Below are positions 1-8,913 of a stretch of DNA of 64,000 nucleotides, in pieces. How positions within the stretch are numbered: the first letter of the stretch is position 1; every line of letters begins with the position of its first letter. A model generated the notes under the pieces. It had not been told where the DNA came from. It ran no database searches and saw nothing but the letters and a program-made list of their open reading frames with translations. The position numbers and the translations under genes were made by a program. This stretch comes from Sphingomonas paucimobilis NBRC 13935 (GTDB taxonomy: Bacteria; Pseudomonadota; Alphaproteobacteria; Sphingomonadales; Sphingomonadaceae). The stretch spans positions 186,001 through 250,000 of the forward strand of contig NZ_BBJS01000030.1 in the NCBI RefSeq assembly GCF_000739895.2. The letters run 5' to 3'.

Positions 1-981
1 CGCGTCCCCCCGCACGCCCTCGCCACCACCGCCCAGCCAGCCGCTCCAGCCGAGCCGGGTCGTGCCGTCTAGCCGCGCCGGGCGGGCGTCGCGACCTTCG
101 ACCTCCAGCGCGACGTCCCATTCCAGGTGGCTGGGAGCAAAAGCGGTCAGCGCCTCCGACAGGATCCGAAACCGCGCGCCGGAGGGCAACAGTGCCTCAT
201 AATCGGCACGCGAGCGAGCGCGGATGACCACGCGAAAGGCGTCGGAGGCGATCTTCGCGCGGCCGCCCAGCATCGCCTCGTTCCCCAGTCCGCAAAAGGA
301 CCGGCCCAGCCGCGTCCGGTCGGCTTCGTCGATCTCGCGCCACCGCGGCTGGAACTCGAGCACCTGGACGGGCTGGCCCAGCAGATGCGTCATCGCATCC
401 TCGATCGCCCCTGCACTACGCCGCGAGGCGAACAGCGCCGCGTAATGAAGACGCGCGCGGGCCGGGAAATCATTGGCCGCCCCCACGCCTTCGGTCGCGC
501 CCGTCAGGCGGGCGACCTGATCGGCGAAACGATCATCCGCCGGGCGATCGGCCTGCGCCGCGGGTTGCGAATCCGCCCAGGCGCGGTAGAAAAACTGGAG
601 CATCCGCCCCGCAAGCAGGTCGAGCCAGCCGCCAAAGGGGCGCTTCTTGGCATAACGCCGCTCGAACACCGCAAATTCGGTCATGTGCGAGGGCAACGGC
701 CCCATCGGCCCGGTCAGTCCGAACCAGTATCCCCCGATCCTGGCCCGCCCGCCCCGAACTTCCACCTCCTCCAACGTCGAATCCGGAAAGGCGAGCGTCG
801 GCATCTGTACCATGTCGGCTATGCTCTGGTCCGGCCGGCGAGCCAGCCCGATGCGTGGGAGGTGCGGCGCGCGCGCCTCCGCCCCCCGGGCGATCGGAAA
901 CAACCCGAAACGCTTCCGCGCAGCCACCGCCGCCGCAAGGAAGCTCAGATGCTGTGGCGGCGGCCGATCCTCAGCGGCCAT
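1..981 (-). CDS. tssG: T6SS baseplate protein TssG (3' end cut by window edge)
   Basis: Read on the minus strand from ATG at 981, the frame stays open to base 1, giving 327 residues with no stop. It carries the TssG hallmark GLTGPMGPLPSHMTEF at about residues 79-94 and a near-terminal stretch with LGWSGWLGG, as in the family's C-terminus, so probably only a few residues are missing. TssG forms the baseplate wedge with TssF and TssE and contacts TssK. The start overlaps the end of tssF by 37 bases, as expected for a translationally coupled pair. The function is known from the family and the order F-G is typical. Confidence 0.88.
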   Translation of the reverse strand, partial: MAAEDRPPPQHLSFLAAAVAARKRFGLFPIARGAEARAPHLPRIGLARRPDQSIADMVQMPTLAFPDSTLEEVEVRGGRARIGGYWFGLTGPMGPLPSHMTEFAVFERRYAKKRPFGGWLDLLAGRMLQFFYRAWADSQPAAQADRPADDRFADQVARLTGATEGVGAANDFPARARLHYAALFASRRSAGAIEDAMTHLLGQPVQVLEFQPRWREIDEADRTRLGRSFCGLGNEAMLGGRAKIASDAFRVVIRARSRADYEALLPSGARFRILSEALTAFAPSHLEWDVALEVEGRDARPARLDGTTRLGWSGWLGGGGEGVRGDA

Positions 982-2831
982 CGCTGGAATTCCCCTTCAT
1001 TGATGCTGGAAACATGGGTTTCGGTGAAGGCGTTGATGCTCGCGAACTCCGCCAGGAAGCGTTCGAGCACGGCCGAGAAAAGGAACATCCGCCCCTTGTC
1101 GAAGGCGGCATCGTCCAGCGTTACGTCGATCCGGTGGCCGCGTGCGATCGCCAGGCGGTCCATGCCGGGCACGCGCCGCGCGACCCGGGTCGAACGGATC
1201 GCCGTCACCCCATCCACCTGACGGCGCGAGGCGGCATCGTCCTGCCGCCCGTACAGAGCCAGGTGATCGCGAAGCACCTGCGGATCGTCACCATCCTCGG
1301 GCGCCAGGGTCATGTAATTGGGGGTGAGATGGCCGATCACCCGCCAGGCCGCATCGCCCATGCCCATTGGCGGCCTGGGCCGGGTCGGCGCGCGCAGCAC
1401 CGTCACCGCCCGGGCCGGGACGCCGGACGCGACGAAATGCTGGTCGCCACGAAACTGGAGAAGTTCGGGCAGTTCGCGATTGGTGACGAGCGCCCGCACC
1501 GCCAGTTCGTCGATCTGGTCCAGCCGCGTGGCATCGCCGGGCGCGGTCAGGCTGATCCACGTCTCCGTGCCGGTATATTCGCCGCGCCGCCGCAGCTTCT
1601 GTTCGCGGGTGGACAATCGGCGCGGCCGAAGCTGCGTCGTGTAGAACAGCGCCTCGTTCCAGTCGTACAGCAACGCGCCATAGGCATAGAGCGGCGCGAC
1701 CGTCCGCGCATCGGTGTTGTTCGCCGAATAGGCCTGCACATCGAGCAGCCGGAACACTTCGAAATCGAGCGGACGGGCACGGTCGGGGATGACGTGATGC
1801 TCATGGTCGAACTGCGAGACGCGCACACGCCCCAGTTGCTTTTCGAACAGGTTGATCGCTGGCGTCGCGAACAGGCGCAGATTGCCGGGCTCGACGGCAT
1901 TGTGCAGCACGGGTGCGGAGCGCTGGAACAACAGCACGACGTCGCACGCCTTGGGGCTGTCGGCAAAGGCCCGATCGAGACGCGGCAGGTCGACGAACAG
2001 GAAGCGTTCGGGGCAGGCGAAATACTCGCTGAGCAGCCGGTAACCGCGAAAGGAGCGTAGTTCGGCAGGAAGCAACGCCTGATCATCCTCGAACCCGACC
2101 TGTTCGGGCAGCGGCAGTTTCTTCCATCCCTCCGCCCCTGATGCCGCATCGGCCGAACGCGCGATCACGGCCAGCGTCTCGCCGATGATCTGGCGATAGA
2201 GTTCGGCGGGCAGCGCCTCGGACCCCGCCAGATAGAGGGGGAGCGACCGGGGCAGGACCTGCGGCAATGCGGCGCCGCCGGTCGCCTCGAACCGGATACG
2301 CAGTCCCGCCTCGGCGCGGACATTGGCGGCGCTGGCAAAGGGCGCGACGGCGGCGCGACTGGCGAGATACTCCACCTGCGCAATGCGCAGCGGCCAGAGT
2401 GTGACATCATGGCCGGTGCGGAATTCGACCGATACGCCGTCCTGCTCCGTGGCGGTCGCGATCAGCGGCGTACCGCGCGCGACCTTGTGCCCCTTGACCA
2501 GGATCGGGTCGCCTTCCTTCGGCTCGAACCCCGCCACGCACATGGAGGGCATCGGCGCCAGATAATGCGGCTGGACCGCATGGAGCAGATGCTGGGTGAA
2601 CTCGGGATATTGGTCCGCGATCTTCAATTGAACGCGCGCACCCAGATAGGCGACGCCCTCCAGCAGCCGTTCGACATAAGGGTCGGGGTCGGTCGGGGTC
2701 TTCAGGCCCAGCCGTCCGGCGACGGCCTCATGCTCTTCGCCGAACGCGCGCGCTTCCTCGCGCAGATAGGCGAGCTCGTCATTGTAAAAGCGCAGCAGGC
2801 GCGGATCGATACCGGAGGATGGGGCGGACAT
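945..2831 (-). CDS. tssF: T6SS baseplate protein TssF
   Basis: A 628-residue protein, close to the usual TssF (ImpG/VasA) length. The N-terminus contains the family signature RFYNDELAYLREEARAFGEE (residues 10-29), followed by YVERLLEGVAYLGARVQLK and FTQHLLHAVQPHYLAPMPSM. TssF is a core wedge subunit of the cytoplasmic T6SS baseplate, binding TssG and TssE. The gene lies 6 bases after tssE and overlaps the start of tssG, so the three are probably translated together. No truncation or missing segment is visible. Confidence 0.95.
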   Translation of the reverse strand: MSAPSSGIDPRLLRFYNDELAYLREEARAFGEEHEAVAGRLGLKTPTDPDPYVERLLEGVAYLGARVQLKIADQYPEFTQHLLHAVQPHYLAPMPSMCVAGFEPKEGDPILVKGHKVARGTPLIATATEQDGVSVEFRTGHDVTLWPLRIAQVEYLASRAAVAPFASAANVRAEAGLRIRFEATGGAALPQVLPRSLPLYLAGSEALPAELYRQIIGETLAVIARSADAASGAEGWKKLPLPEQVGFEDDQALLPAELRSFRGYRLLSEYFACPERFLFVDLPRLDRAFADSPKACDVVLLFQRSAPVLHNAVEPGNLRLFATPAINLFEKQLGRVRVSQFDHEHHVIPDRARPLDFEVFRLLDVQAYSANNTDARTVAPLYAYGALLYDWNEALFYTTQLRPRRLSTREQKLRRRGEYTGTETWISLTAPGDATRLDQIDELAVRALVTNRELPELLQFRGDQHFVASGVPARAVTVLRAPTRPRPPMGMGDAAWRVIGHLTPNYMTLAPEDGDDPQVLRDHLALYGRQDDAASRRQVDGVTAIRSTRVARRVPGMDRLAIARGHRIDVTLDDAAFDKGRMFLFSAVLERFLAEFASINAFTETHVSSINEGEFQRWPLRIGRRHSI

Positions 2832-2837
2832 GGGAGC

Positions 2838-3371
2838 CTATTCGCGCACGTTGACGGTAGCGGTTTCCGCTTCCACCTCGGTGCGAAACTTGACCGGCAT
2901 CACCTGGGCCGCGGCCGTGATGTCGCCCTGGATCAGGAAGGTCAGCGCGTGCGGGTCATCCTTGTCCTCGACCGGATCGACGGTCAGGCCTTCCCGCGAC
3001 AAGCGCGGCTCGAACAGGCGGACCGCCCGACGGATTTCCCGCGCGCGCGCCAGGACCGCGCGTCGGTTGAGCGTCCGCCCCGCCAGATCGGTCAGGCCAT
3101 AGTTGAGCACCGAATCCCGGACATGCGGATAAGGCTCCAGATCGACGAGCGATTCCAGATTCGTCGTGTTGAGCAGCCAGGCCAGATCGCGACGGATCGT
3201 TGCGCGCAACGCGGTTTCGTTGAACCGCTCCAGCTTGGGTACCGAATAATAACGAAATTTCTCGCGGCTGACCTCCGGCGTCTCGTCGCTCATGTCGCGC
3301 AGGCCGGAAATTTCCAGATCCGCGACGAGCTTGTCGTAGAGCGTCGGGGTCAGGCGCTGGGTGACCGCCAT
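2838..3371 (-). CDS. tssE: T6SS baseplate protein TssE (gp25-like)
   Basis: A 177-residue protein of the gp25/TssE family, equivalent to the lysozyme-like baseplate subunit of phage T4. It has the family pattern TIRRDLAWLLNT, then YPHVRDSVLNYGLTDLAG, then an ALARAREIRRAVRLFEPRL-like helix. Its position between tagJ and tssF, with gaps of 7 and 6 bases, supports co-translation. The role is to join sheath and baseplate at the start of sheath assembly (family knowledge). Confidence 0.93.
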   Translation of the reverse strand: MAVTQRLTPTLYDKLVADLEISGLRDMSDETPEVSREKFRYYSVPKLERFNETALRATIRRDLAWLLNTTNLESLVDLEPYPHVRDSVLNYGLTDLAGRTLNRRAVLARAREIRRAVRLFEPRLSREGLTVDPVEDKDDPHALTFLIQGDITAAAQVMPVKFRTEVEAETATVNVRE

Positions 3372-3378
3372 CGCCGCC

Positions 3379-4164
3379 TTATCCGAACCGCAGCGAACGG
3401 AGCGTCAACAGACCATGATCCTGGTCGTCGGACGTCACCAGCACGCGCTGGCCTGAGCCACGCCCCTCCGCGTCCCATCCCGTGGCGCGGGCGAGCCTCT
3501 CAGCGGCATCGGTGGAAGCACCGGGATAGCGGGTGGGAATCAGGGCCGCGATACGCGGTCCGCTCTTCAGCGTGATCTCGACCGGATACCAGATGATGTC
3601 GCGCAGATCGCGCGGACCTTCACTGACGATTTCGGTCACGCGGTCGAAGGGAAGCAGGCCATAGCGGCCGCCGATGATCGCCTCCAGCGTCGGACCGAAA
3701 CGCGGATCGGCATCCGCGATCCAGTCGAAGGGGGCATCGTCGAAATGGCCCGGCGTATCGGGGGCGGCGTCGAACGCGCCCTGACGCAGGCGTTCGGCGT
3801 CTTCGGCGCGGCCTTGCGCTTCGGCCTGGATCGCCTCGGCCAGCGGCGTGGCCCACTCGGCCTCGCCTTCGGCAGGCGTACTGTGAATCTCGGCGCGCAG
3901 CGTACCGGCAAATACCGCCTCACGCTGCCGCTCGGCGTCGATGGCCTGGCCGTAGACCACGGACAGCATCTGCGCCTCGGGCGACATCTGCGCCAGCGAG
4001 CCCAATTGCGCCTTCGCCTTGTCCCATTCGCCGGTCAATGCCAGCAACTGGAACAGGAACATGCGATTGGGGACATTCCCCGGCTCGCGCCGGACGACCT
4101 CGATCAGCGCCGCTCGTGCACCGTCGAGATCGCCCGCACGGAGACGATCGTCCGCTTGGTTCAT
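3379..4164 (-). CDS. tagJ: T6SS accessory protein TagJ (ImpE family)
   Basis: A 261-residue ImpE/TagJ-like protein. The first 100 residues form TPR-like helices (ADDRLRAGDLDGARAALIEV, then FLFQLLALTGEWDKAKAQL) and the C-terminal half holds the family segment RDIIWYPVEITL and RYPGAS. In other systems TagJ binds the N-terminal helix of TssB and may influence sheath disassembly; it is not essential in all clusters. It sits between hcp and tssE, in the same direction. Good family match; the exact role here is inferred. Confidence 0.88.
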   Translation of the reverse strand: MNQADDRLRAGDLDGARAALIEVVRREPGNVPNRMFLFQLLALTGEWDKAKAQLGSLAQMSPEAQMLSVVYGQAIDAERQREAVFAGTLRAEIHSTPAEGEAEWATPLAEAIQAEAQGRAEDAERLRQGAFDAAPDTPGHFDDAPFDWIADADPRFGPTLEAIIGGRYGLLPFDRVTEIVSEGPRDLRDIIWYPVEITLKSGPRIAALIPTRYPGASTDAAERLARATGWDAEGRGSGQRVLVTSDDQDHGLLTLRSLRFG

Positions 4165-4193
4165 ATCGGCCTCCTGCGGACGATCGACGGGGT

Positions 4194-4688
4194 TTAGCCC
4201 GCCTCGTTCTGACGAATGTCGTAATAGGCGGTGACGACGCCGCCATCCTTGCCGCCCTGCGCGTTCTGCGCCTGATAGTCGAAGGTCACCTTGGCGCAGT
4301 TGAACGTCACCGATTCCATGATCGCATCGCCGCCCGACGCGCCGTTATTATGGATATCGGAGACGATGATGTCTTCCAGCTTGATCTTGTAATAGGTCAG
4401 TGGCGCCGAGCCGTCGCCGGCCTTCTGCGAGTAGATGACCGCTTCCTTGATATGCTTGCCCGAGGCGCAGGCCTTGAACAGCAGCGGCGACGACTTGTCG
4501 ACTTCCTTCTGGATACGGATGTCGGAGATTTCGGCCTTGCCCGAACCGCCGCCGGCACCACCGGTATGAAACGATCCATGCTGCACGGCGCCGAAGTCGA
4601 ACGAGATGATATCGATCTCGCCCTGATGGTTCTTCTTGCTCGATTCGCCGTGGATACCGTCAATTTTGAGGAAAAGATCGACTGCCAT
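4194..4688 (-). CDS. hcp: T6SS inner-tube protein Hcp (TssD)
   Basis: A 164-residue Hcp protein. It begins MAVDLFLKIDGIHGESSKK and has DIISFDFGAVQ and EISDIRIQKEVDKSSPLL, typical of the hexameric ring protein that stacks into the secreted T6SS tube. It follows tssC by 38 bases and has an AGGAG ribosome site just before the ATG at 4688. Hcp may also chaperone small effectors, but no cargo gene is obvious here. No C-terminal effector extension is present. Confidence 0.96.
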   Translation of the reverse strand: MAVDLFLKIDGIHGESSKKNHQGEIDIISFDFGAVQHGSFHTGGAGGGSGKAEISDIRIQKEVDKSSPLLFKACASGKHIKEAVIYSQKAGDGSAPLTYYKIKLEDIIVSDIHNNGASGGDAIMESVTFNCAKVTFDYQAQNAQGGKDGGVVTAYYDIRQNEAG

Positions 4689-4726
4689 GAGTTTCTCCTG
4701 TCTCTACTTCTGATGGGGGCGCCGGA

Positions 4727-6220
4727 TCAGCCCGACGTCTTGGGGAGGCGCGAAACCATGCTGAGCGTCACGTCCATGCCTTCCAGCTGGTAGTGCGGCA
4801 CGAACATGAACTTGCCCTTGTAGTAACCCGGGTTCTCCTCGTCGGGGATCACCTCGATCTTGGCCTGCTTCAGCGGCAGGCGGGCCTTGGTTTCCTCGTT
4901 CGACGTCGTCGGCGAACCGTCGACATATTGGAGGACCCAATTGTTGAGGTCGCGTTCGAGCTGCTCGGCCTCGCGCGAGCCGCCCACCCAGTCGCGGACC
5001 ATGCATTTCAGATAATGGGCGAAGCGGCAGCTCGCGAAAATATACGGCAGGCGTGCCGACAGGTTCGCATTGGCGGTCGCTTCCTTCTTGTCGTAATTGG
5101 CCGGGCGATGCACCGTCTGGGCGCCGATGAAGGTCGCCTGATCGGTGTTCTTGCGATGGACCAGCGCCATCAGGCCCGCCGACGACAGCTCCGCCTCGCG
5201 CCGGTCGCTGATCGCGATCTCGGTCGGGCATTTCTGATCGATCCCGCCCTCGTCCGTCGGGAAGGTCGCGGTCGGCAGTTCCTCGACCGTACCGCCCGAT
5301 TCCACGCCGCGGATGCGCGTGGTCCAGCCATAGGTATTGAACGCCTGGGTGATGCGCGTCCCCATCGCATAGGCGGCGTTCAGCCACAGATGCTGGTCAT
5401 GCGCGCCGCCGGTATCCTCCTCGAAATCGAACTCGTCGACCGGATCGGTCTTGGCGCCATAAAGCGGCCGCCCCAGGAAGCGCGGCAGCGCCAGCGCCAG
5501 ATAGCGGCTGTCCTCCGACTGGCGGAAGGACCGCCAGGCGGCATAATCGGTCGCCTCGAACAGCTTGCCCAGGTCGCGCGGATTGGACAGCTCGGTCCAA
5601 CTGTCCATGCCCAGCAGGCTGGGCGCGGCGGCGGCGATGAAGGGCGCATGGCTCGCCGCACCGATCCGCGACAGGCCCCGCATCACTTCCAGATCGGGCG
5701 CGCTGTGATCGAAATAAAAGTCGCAGACAAACGCGCCATAAGGCTGGCCGCCCAACTGGCCAAATTCGGACTCATAGACCTTCTTGAACAGCGGGCTCTG
5801 GTCCCAGGCGGCGTCGCGATACTGGCGGAACATCCGCCGACACTCTTCCTTGGACATGTTCATCACACGGATTTTCATGTCCTTGCCGGTCGAGGTGTTC
5901 ATGACGAGGTAGTTGAGACCCCGCCACGCCGCCTCGAGCTGCTGGAATTCCGGATGATGGATGATCTGATTGATCTGCTCGGTCAGCTTCCGGTCGATCG
6001 CAGCGCGCATCGCATCGACCGTGGCGAACACGTCGCCGCCGATGATCCTGGCATCGCCCAGGGCCTGCTGCGCCAGCGTCTGGACCGCCTGTTCGATGCG
6101 GTTCTTGCGCTCGTCATTGGCGGGGCGGAACTCCTTCTGGAGCAACGCCTGGAAATCGTCGAGTTCCCCTGCGGTCGCGGGGGCTGCTTCACTGGACTGC
6201 CTGAGCGCTTCTTGCGCCAT
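4727..6220 (-). CDS. tssC: T6SS contractile sheath large subunit TssC
   Basis: A 497-residue protein, the standard TssC (VipB/EvpB) length. Signatures include FQQLEAAWRGLNYLVMNT (about residues 93-110), PYGAFVCDFYFDHS, HAPFIAAAAPSLLGM and the C-terminal sheath region with FASCRFAHYLKCMVRDWVGG. TssC pairs with TssB to build the contractile sheath that propels the Hcp tube. It lies 55 bases downstream of tssB. The reading frame is intact. Confidence 0.97.
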   Translation of the reverse strand: MAQEALRQSSEAAPATAGELDDFQALLQKEFRPANDERKNRIEQAVQTLAQQALGDARIIGGDVFATVDAMRAAIDRKLTEQINQIIHHPEFQQLEAAWRGLNYLVMNTSTGKDMKIRVMNMSKEECRRMFRQYRDAAWDQSPLFKKVYESEFGQLGGQPYGAFVCDFYFDHSAPDLEVMRGLSRIGAASHAPFIAAAAPSLLGMDSWTELSNPRDLGKLFEATDYAAWRSFRQSEDSRYLALALPRFLGRPLYGAKTDPVDEFDFEEDTGGAHDQHLWLNAAYAMGTRITQAFNTYGWTTRIRGVESGGTVEELPTATFPTDEGGIDQKCPTEIAISDRREAELSSAGLMALVHRKNTDQATFIGAQTVHRPANYDKKEATANANLSARLPYIFASCRFAHYLKCMVRDWVGGSREAEQLERDLNNWVLQYVDGSPTTSNEETKARLPLKQAKIEVIPDEENPGYYKGKFMFVPHYQLEGMDVTLSMVSRLPKTSG

Positions 6221-6275
6221 GGTACCGCTCCGATCCGTTAGATGGACAAGGCCCCTGCCGGGCCACCGCTAATTG

Positions 6276-6806
6276 TCAGTCTTCCTTCGCCTCGGCCATC
6301 GGCGCATCCTCGCCCGTCTGGCGCGCAGAGGAGATAGCCTGAAGCAGCGCCGGGTCGCGCAGCACTCGGTCCAGCAAATCCTGCGCGCCATGCTTGCCGT
6401 CCATATAGGACAGCAGATCTTCGAGCTGGGTCCGAGCCTCGAGCAGCTTGGCCAGCGGCTCGATCTTGCGCGCGATCTCGCCCGGCGAAAAATCGTTCAT
6501 CGAGTTGAACGTCATGTCGACCGCGATCTTGCCCTCGCCGTTCAGCGTGTTGTCGACGGCAAAGGCGACGCGCGGCGCGATCGCCTCCATCCGCTGGTCG
6601 AAATTGTCCATGTCGACATCGATGAACTCGCGCGATTCGGCCGCCTTTTTGTCCTTCAGGCTCTTGCCCGATAGGTCCGAAATCACCCCCATGACGAAGG
6701 GGAGTTCGATCTTCTGGCGCGCGCCATAGGTCTCCACCTCATATTCGATATGGACCCGAGGCTTCCGATTTTCGCGGATGAACCGCTGACCGCTTTTGAT
6801 CGCCAT
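6276..6806 (-). CDS. tssB: T6SS contractile sheath small subunit TssB
   Basis: A 176-residue TssB (VipA/ImpB) protein. The family core is visible as IEYEVETYGARQKIELPFV, then MGVISDLSG, then FIDVDMDNFDQRMEAI and FNSMNDFSPGEIARKI. TssB forms the sheath heterodimer with TssC, which follows directly on the same strand. There is a 94-base gap to the upstream tssA. The ORF is of normal family length. Confidence 0.96.
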   Translation of the reverse strand: MAIKSGQRFIRENRKPRVHIEYEVETYGARQKIELPFVMGVISDLSGKSLKDKKAAESREFIDVDMDNFDQRMEAIAPRVAFAVDNTLNGEGKIAVDMTFNSMNDFSPGEIARKIEPLAKLLEARTQLEDLLSYMDGKHGAQDLLDRVLRDPALLQAISSARQTGEDAPMAEAKED

Positions 6807-6900
6807 GTGCTCCGTCCCGTTTCCCAGCCTCTGCGGGCTTCACCCGCATAATGTTTCAGCGCCGTAATGGCTCCGTGATCACGAACCGCATCCTCTTGAT

Positions 6901-7911
6901 CTACATTAGATCCGCCGACGCTTCGGCCTCCGCCCGCGCGCGCAGCACCGCCGTCGCATCGCTGACGCTGCCGGGCGCGATGTCCGCCAGGATCGCCATG
7001 AAATCCATGGTGATCCAACCCTTTACCCGCCCCAATGCAACCGGGATCGGACTGGATGGCTCGACCCGACCATAATAATCGATGACCGCATCGAGGGCGC
7101 GGGCGACATCCTCGCGCGATTGGATACGCCCGACACCGCCCGAGCCCATGGGCCTCGGCCCGTCGGACAGGGTAATCGGCATAGCGTCGTCAGCCGCCGC
7201 CGCTTCGCCCGTCTGGCGGACAAAGGGAGTCAGCGCATGGACGATCCCCTCGATCGCTTCATAGGTCGGGCGGAAATTGGTGCCGGTCTGCCCGACCTCC
7301 TCCGCCTTTTCCGACAGGACCGCATCGGCCCGCTGCAACGCCGCCTCGATCCGGCGGAACCGGTCGACGATCGCCTCGATCCGCTCGACCGGCGTGTCGG
7401 CCAAGGCAGCGCGGAACGGGCCATAGCCATCGGCCATGCCGTCCTCGCTGAAGCGTTCGACATCCGCGCCGTCATATTGGCCCAGCCGCGGATGCACGAT
7501 CAGCGGCACGCGGCGGAGCGGCGCCAGGAACTCGCCGATCCGAACCAGAGATTCGCAGGCGCCCTTGCGCCCCTCGATCCCATATTCCTCGATCGTCGGA
7601 TGCGCGCTGTCCCAAAGCCGTTCGAACAGCCCGGCCAGCAGTTGCACGCCCGTTTCCACCACGGCCAGATCGCCCGCCCGCGCGCCTGCCCGGGCCAGAT
7701 AGACGGCCAGCCAGACGTCGCGGGTCTGCCGCGCCTGCGCCTCGATCATCACGATGGTACGCGGCCAGTCGACCTCATCAGCCGGATCGCTGAACGCCTG
7801 TTCGATCGCCTGGCGCGCCGGGTCATAGGACAGGTCCGGCCCCGCCGGCGCATCGGGCGCGATCGGCGTCAGGAGATCGGCAATATCGATACTGGGGGCC
7901 ATGTCCGACAC
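6901..7911 (-). CDS. tssA: T6SS assembly protein TssA (ImpA N-terminal domain)
   Basis: A 336-residue TssA-type protein. The N-terminal ImpA domain shows DLLTPIAPDAPAGPDLSYDP (from residue 12) and VDWPRTIVMIEAQARQTRD-VWLAVYLARA. The C-terminal end has SSPIPVALGRVKGWITMDFMAIL, resembling the short C-terminal module of TssA proteins that cap and seed tube/sheath growth. It starts 10 bases after the OmpA-like gene ends, so the two are probably co-transcribed. Which TssA subclass this is cannot be settled by eye. Confidence 0.88.
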   Translation of the reverse strand: MSDMAPSIDIADLLTPIAPDAPAGPDLSYDPARQAIEQAFSDPADEVDWPRTIVMIEAQARQTRDVWLAVYLARAGARAGDLAVVETGVQLLAGLFERLWDSAHPTIEEYGIEGRKGACESLVRIGEFLAPLRRVPLIVHPRLGQYDGADVERFSEDGMADGYGPFRAALADTPVERIEAIVDRFRRIEAALQRADAVLSEKAEEVGQTGTNFRPTYEAIEGIVHALTPFVRQTGEAAAADDAMPITLSDGPRPMGSGGVGRIQSREDVARALDAVIDYYGRVEPSSPIPVALGRVKGWITMDFMAILADIAPGSVSDATAVLRARAEAEASADLM

Positions 7912-7921
7912 CAGTCGCGCC

Positions 7922-8611
7922 TCAGGAAATCAGCTCGGCTTCGACGCGACGATTGACCGGGTCCGCCTTGCTGTGCCCAGGCAGCGGCATCGCCGAACCG
8001 AAGCCCCGCGTTTCCAGGCGGCTGCGATCGACACCCAGCGTCACCAGATAATCCGCAACCGCCTTGGCACGTGCCGTCGACAAGGGCCCATTGATCCGGG
8101 CGCCGCCGCGCAGGTCGGTATGCCCCTCGATCAGGAAGCGCTTGTCCTTCAGCTCGGGCATCAGCAGCGAGCGGGCGAAAACCTGCGCCGCGCGCGTTCC
8201 CTCCGCCGACAAGCGTGCGGAATTGAGCTCGAACCCGATCATCAGATCGGCGCGCGGACGCTGTACCGCACCATAATTGACGGCCGGCGCGGATGGCGCG
8301 GTATAATGGGCACGGCGCAGCGACGAGCGACGCGTCGCACGATCGACACTGCGCGGCTGCGAGGTGACGGTGGCGGCCACGCCGCTCGCCTCGCCCGAAG
8401 CGCTCGGCTTGGCCAGCCGGAAACCCTTGGTCTCCGGCGCATCGCGCGTCACCACAGGTTGCGCCCCCTGCACGCCATCGCACTTGCCCGCAAAGGCGCA
8501 GAGATAGCTTTCGACGCTTGGCCGCGTCTTGGAGGACGCCGCCTCCTGCGCATGGGCCGAGGGGGCGACCAGCGTGGTCGCCAAACAAACTGTGAGCATC
8601 CGCAACGACAT
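7922..8611 (-). CDS. Secreted OmpA-domain protein, first gene of the T6SS operon
   Basis: A 229-residue protein with a signal peptide (about residues 1-21, ending SAHAQE) and a C-terminal OmpA-like peptidoglycan-binding domain at about residues 120-228. The domain includes IGFELNSARLSAEG, FLIEGHTDLRGG and RVEAELIS. The middle is low-complexity and likely a linker. As the first gene of the minus-strand tss operon it may anchor the secretion apparatus to the cell wall, as TagL/TagN/TagP-type proteins do when TssL lacks its own binding domain. That role is inferred from position; the domain call is firm. Confidence 0.82.
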   Translation of the reverse strand: MSLRMLTVCLATTLVAPSAHAQEAASSKTRPSVESYLCAFAGKCDGVQGAQPVVTRDAPETKGFRLAKPSASGEASGVAATVTSQPRSVDRATRRSSLRRAHYTAPSAPAVNYGAVQRPRADLMIGFELNSARLSAEGTRAAQVFARSLLMPELKDKRFLIEGHTDLRGGARINGPLSTARAKAVADYLVTLGVDRSRLETRGFGSAMPLPGHSKADPVNRRVEAELIS

Positions 8612-8913
8612 GGCTTACTCCCGTGCATGCACTCGGTGCTGATTCACATTAGGCCGTGCGCCGATGCGAAGCAACCCATATGGCAGCACTTCCGCCCTAA
8701 GACCATTCGACCGACACCTAACATCGGTTAGACTTGCCCTATACGCATCAAGAGGTATATTTGTTTCATGACCGTCACGAAATATCTTGTCCGCATGGTC
8801 CCGATCTTCCGCGCGTCTTGCAACTGACGGGCGCGCCGGCCATTGTACCCCCGGAACGAAGCCGATAGGATCAGCGCCTGCGCGCGGTTCGGCGCGATCG
8901 GCGGGAGTGGTTG
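8612..8913. promoter_or_regulatory. Divergent promoter region between tss operon and vgrG
   Basis: About 300 bases separate the two divergently transcribed T6SS units. No gene is evident. A locally AT-rich patch (around 8740-8790, containing TATATTTG) could hold promoter elements, but no clear sigma-54 or other named motif was found. The vgrG start has a GGGAG ribosome site at 8903-8907. Confidence 0.4.
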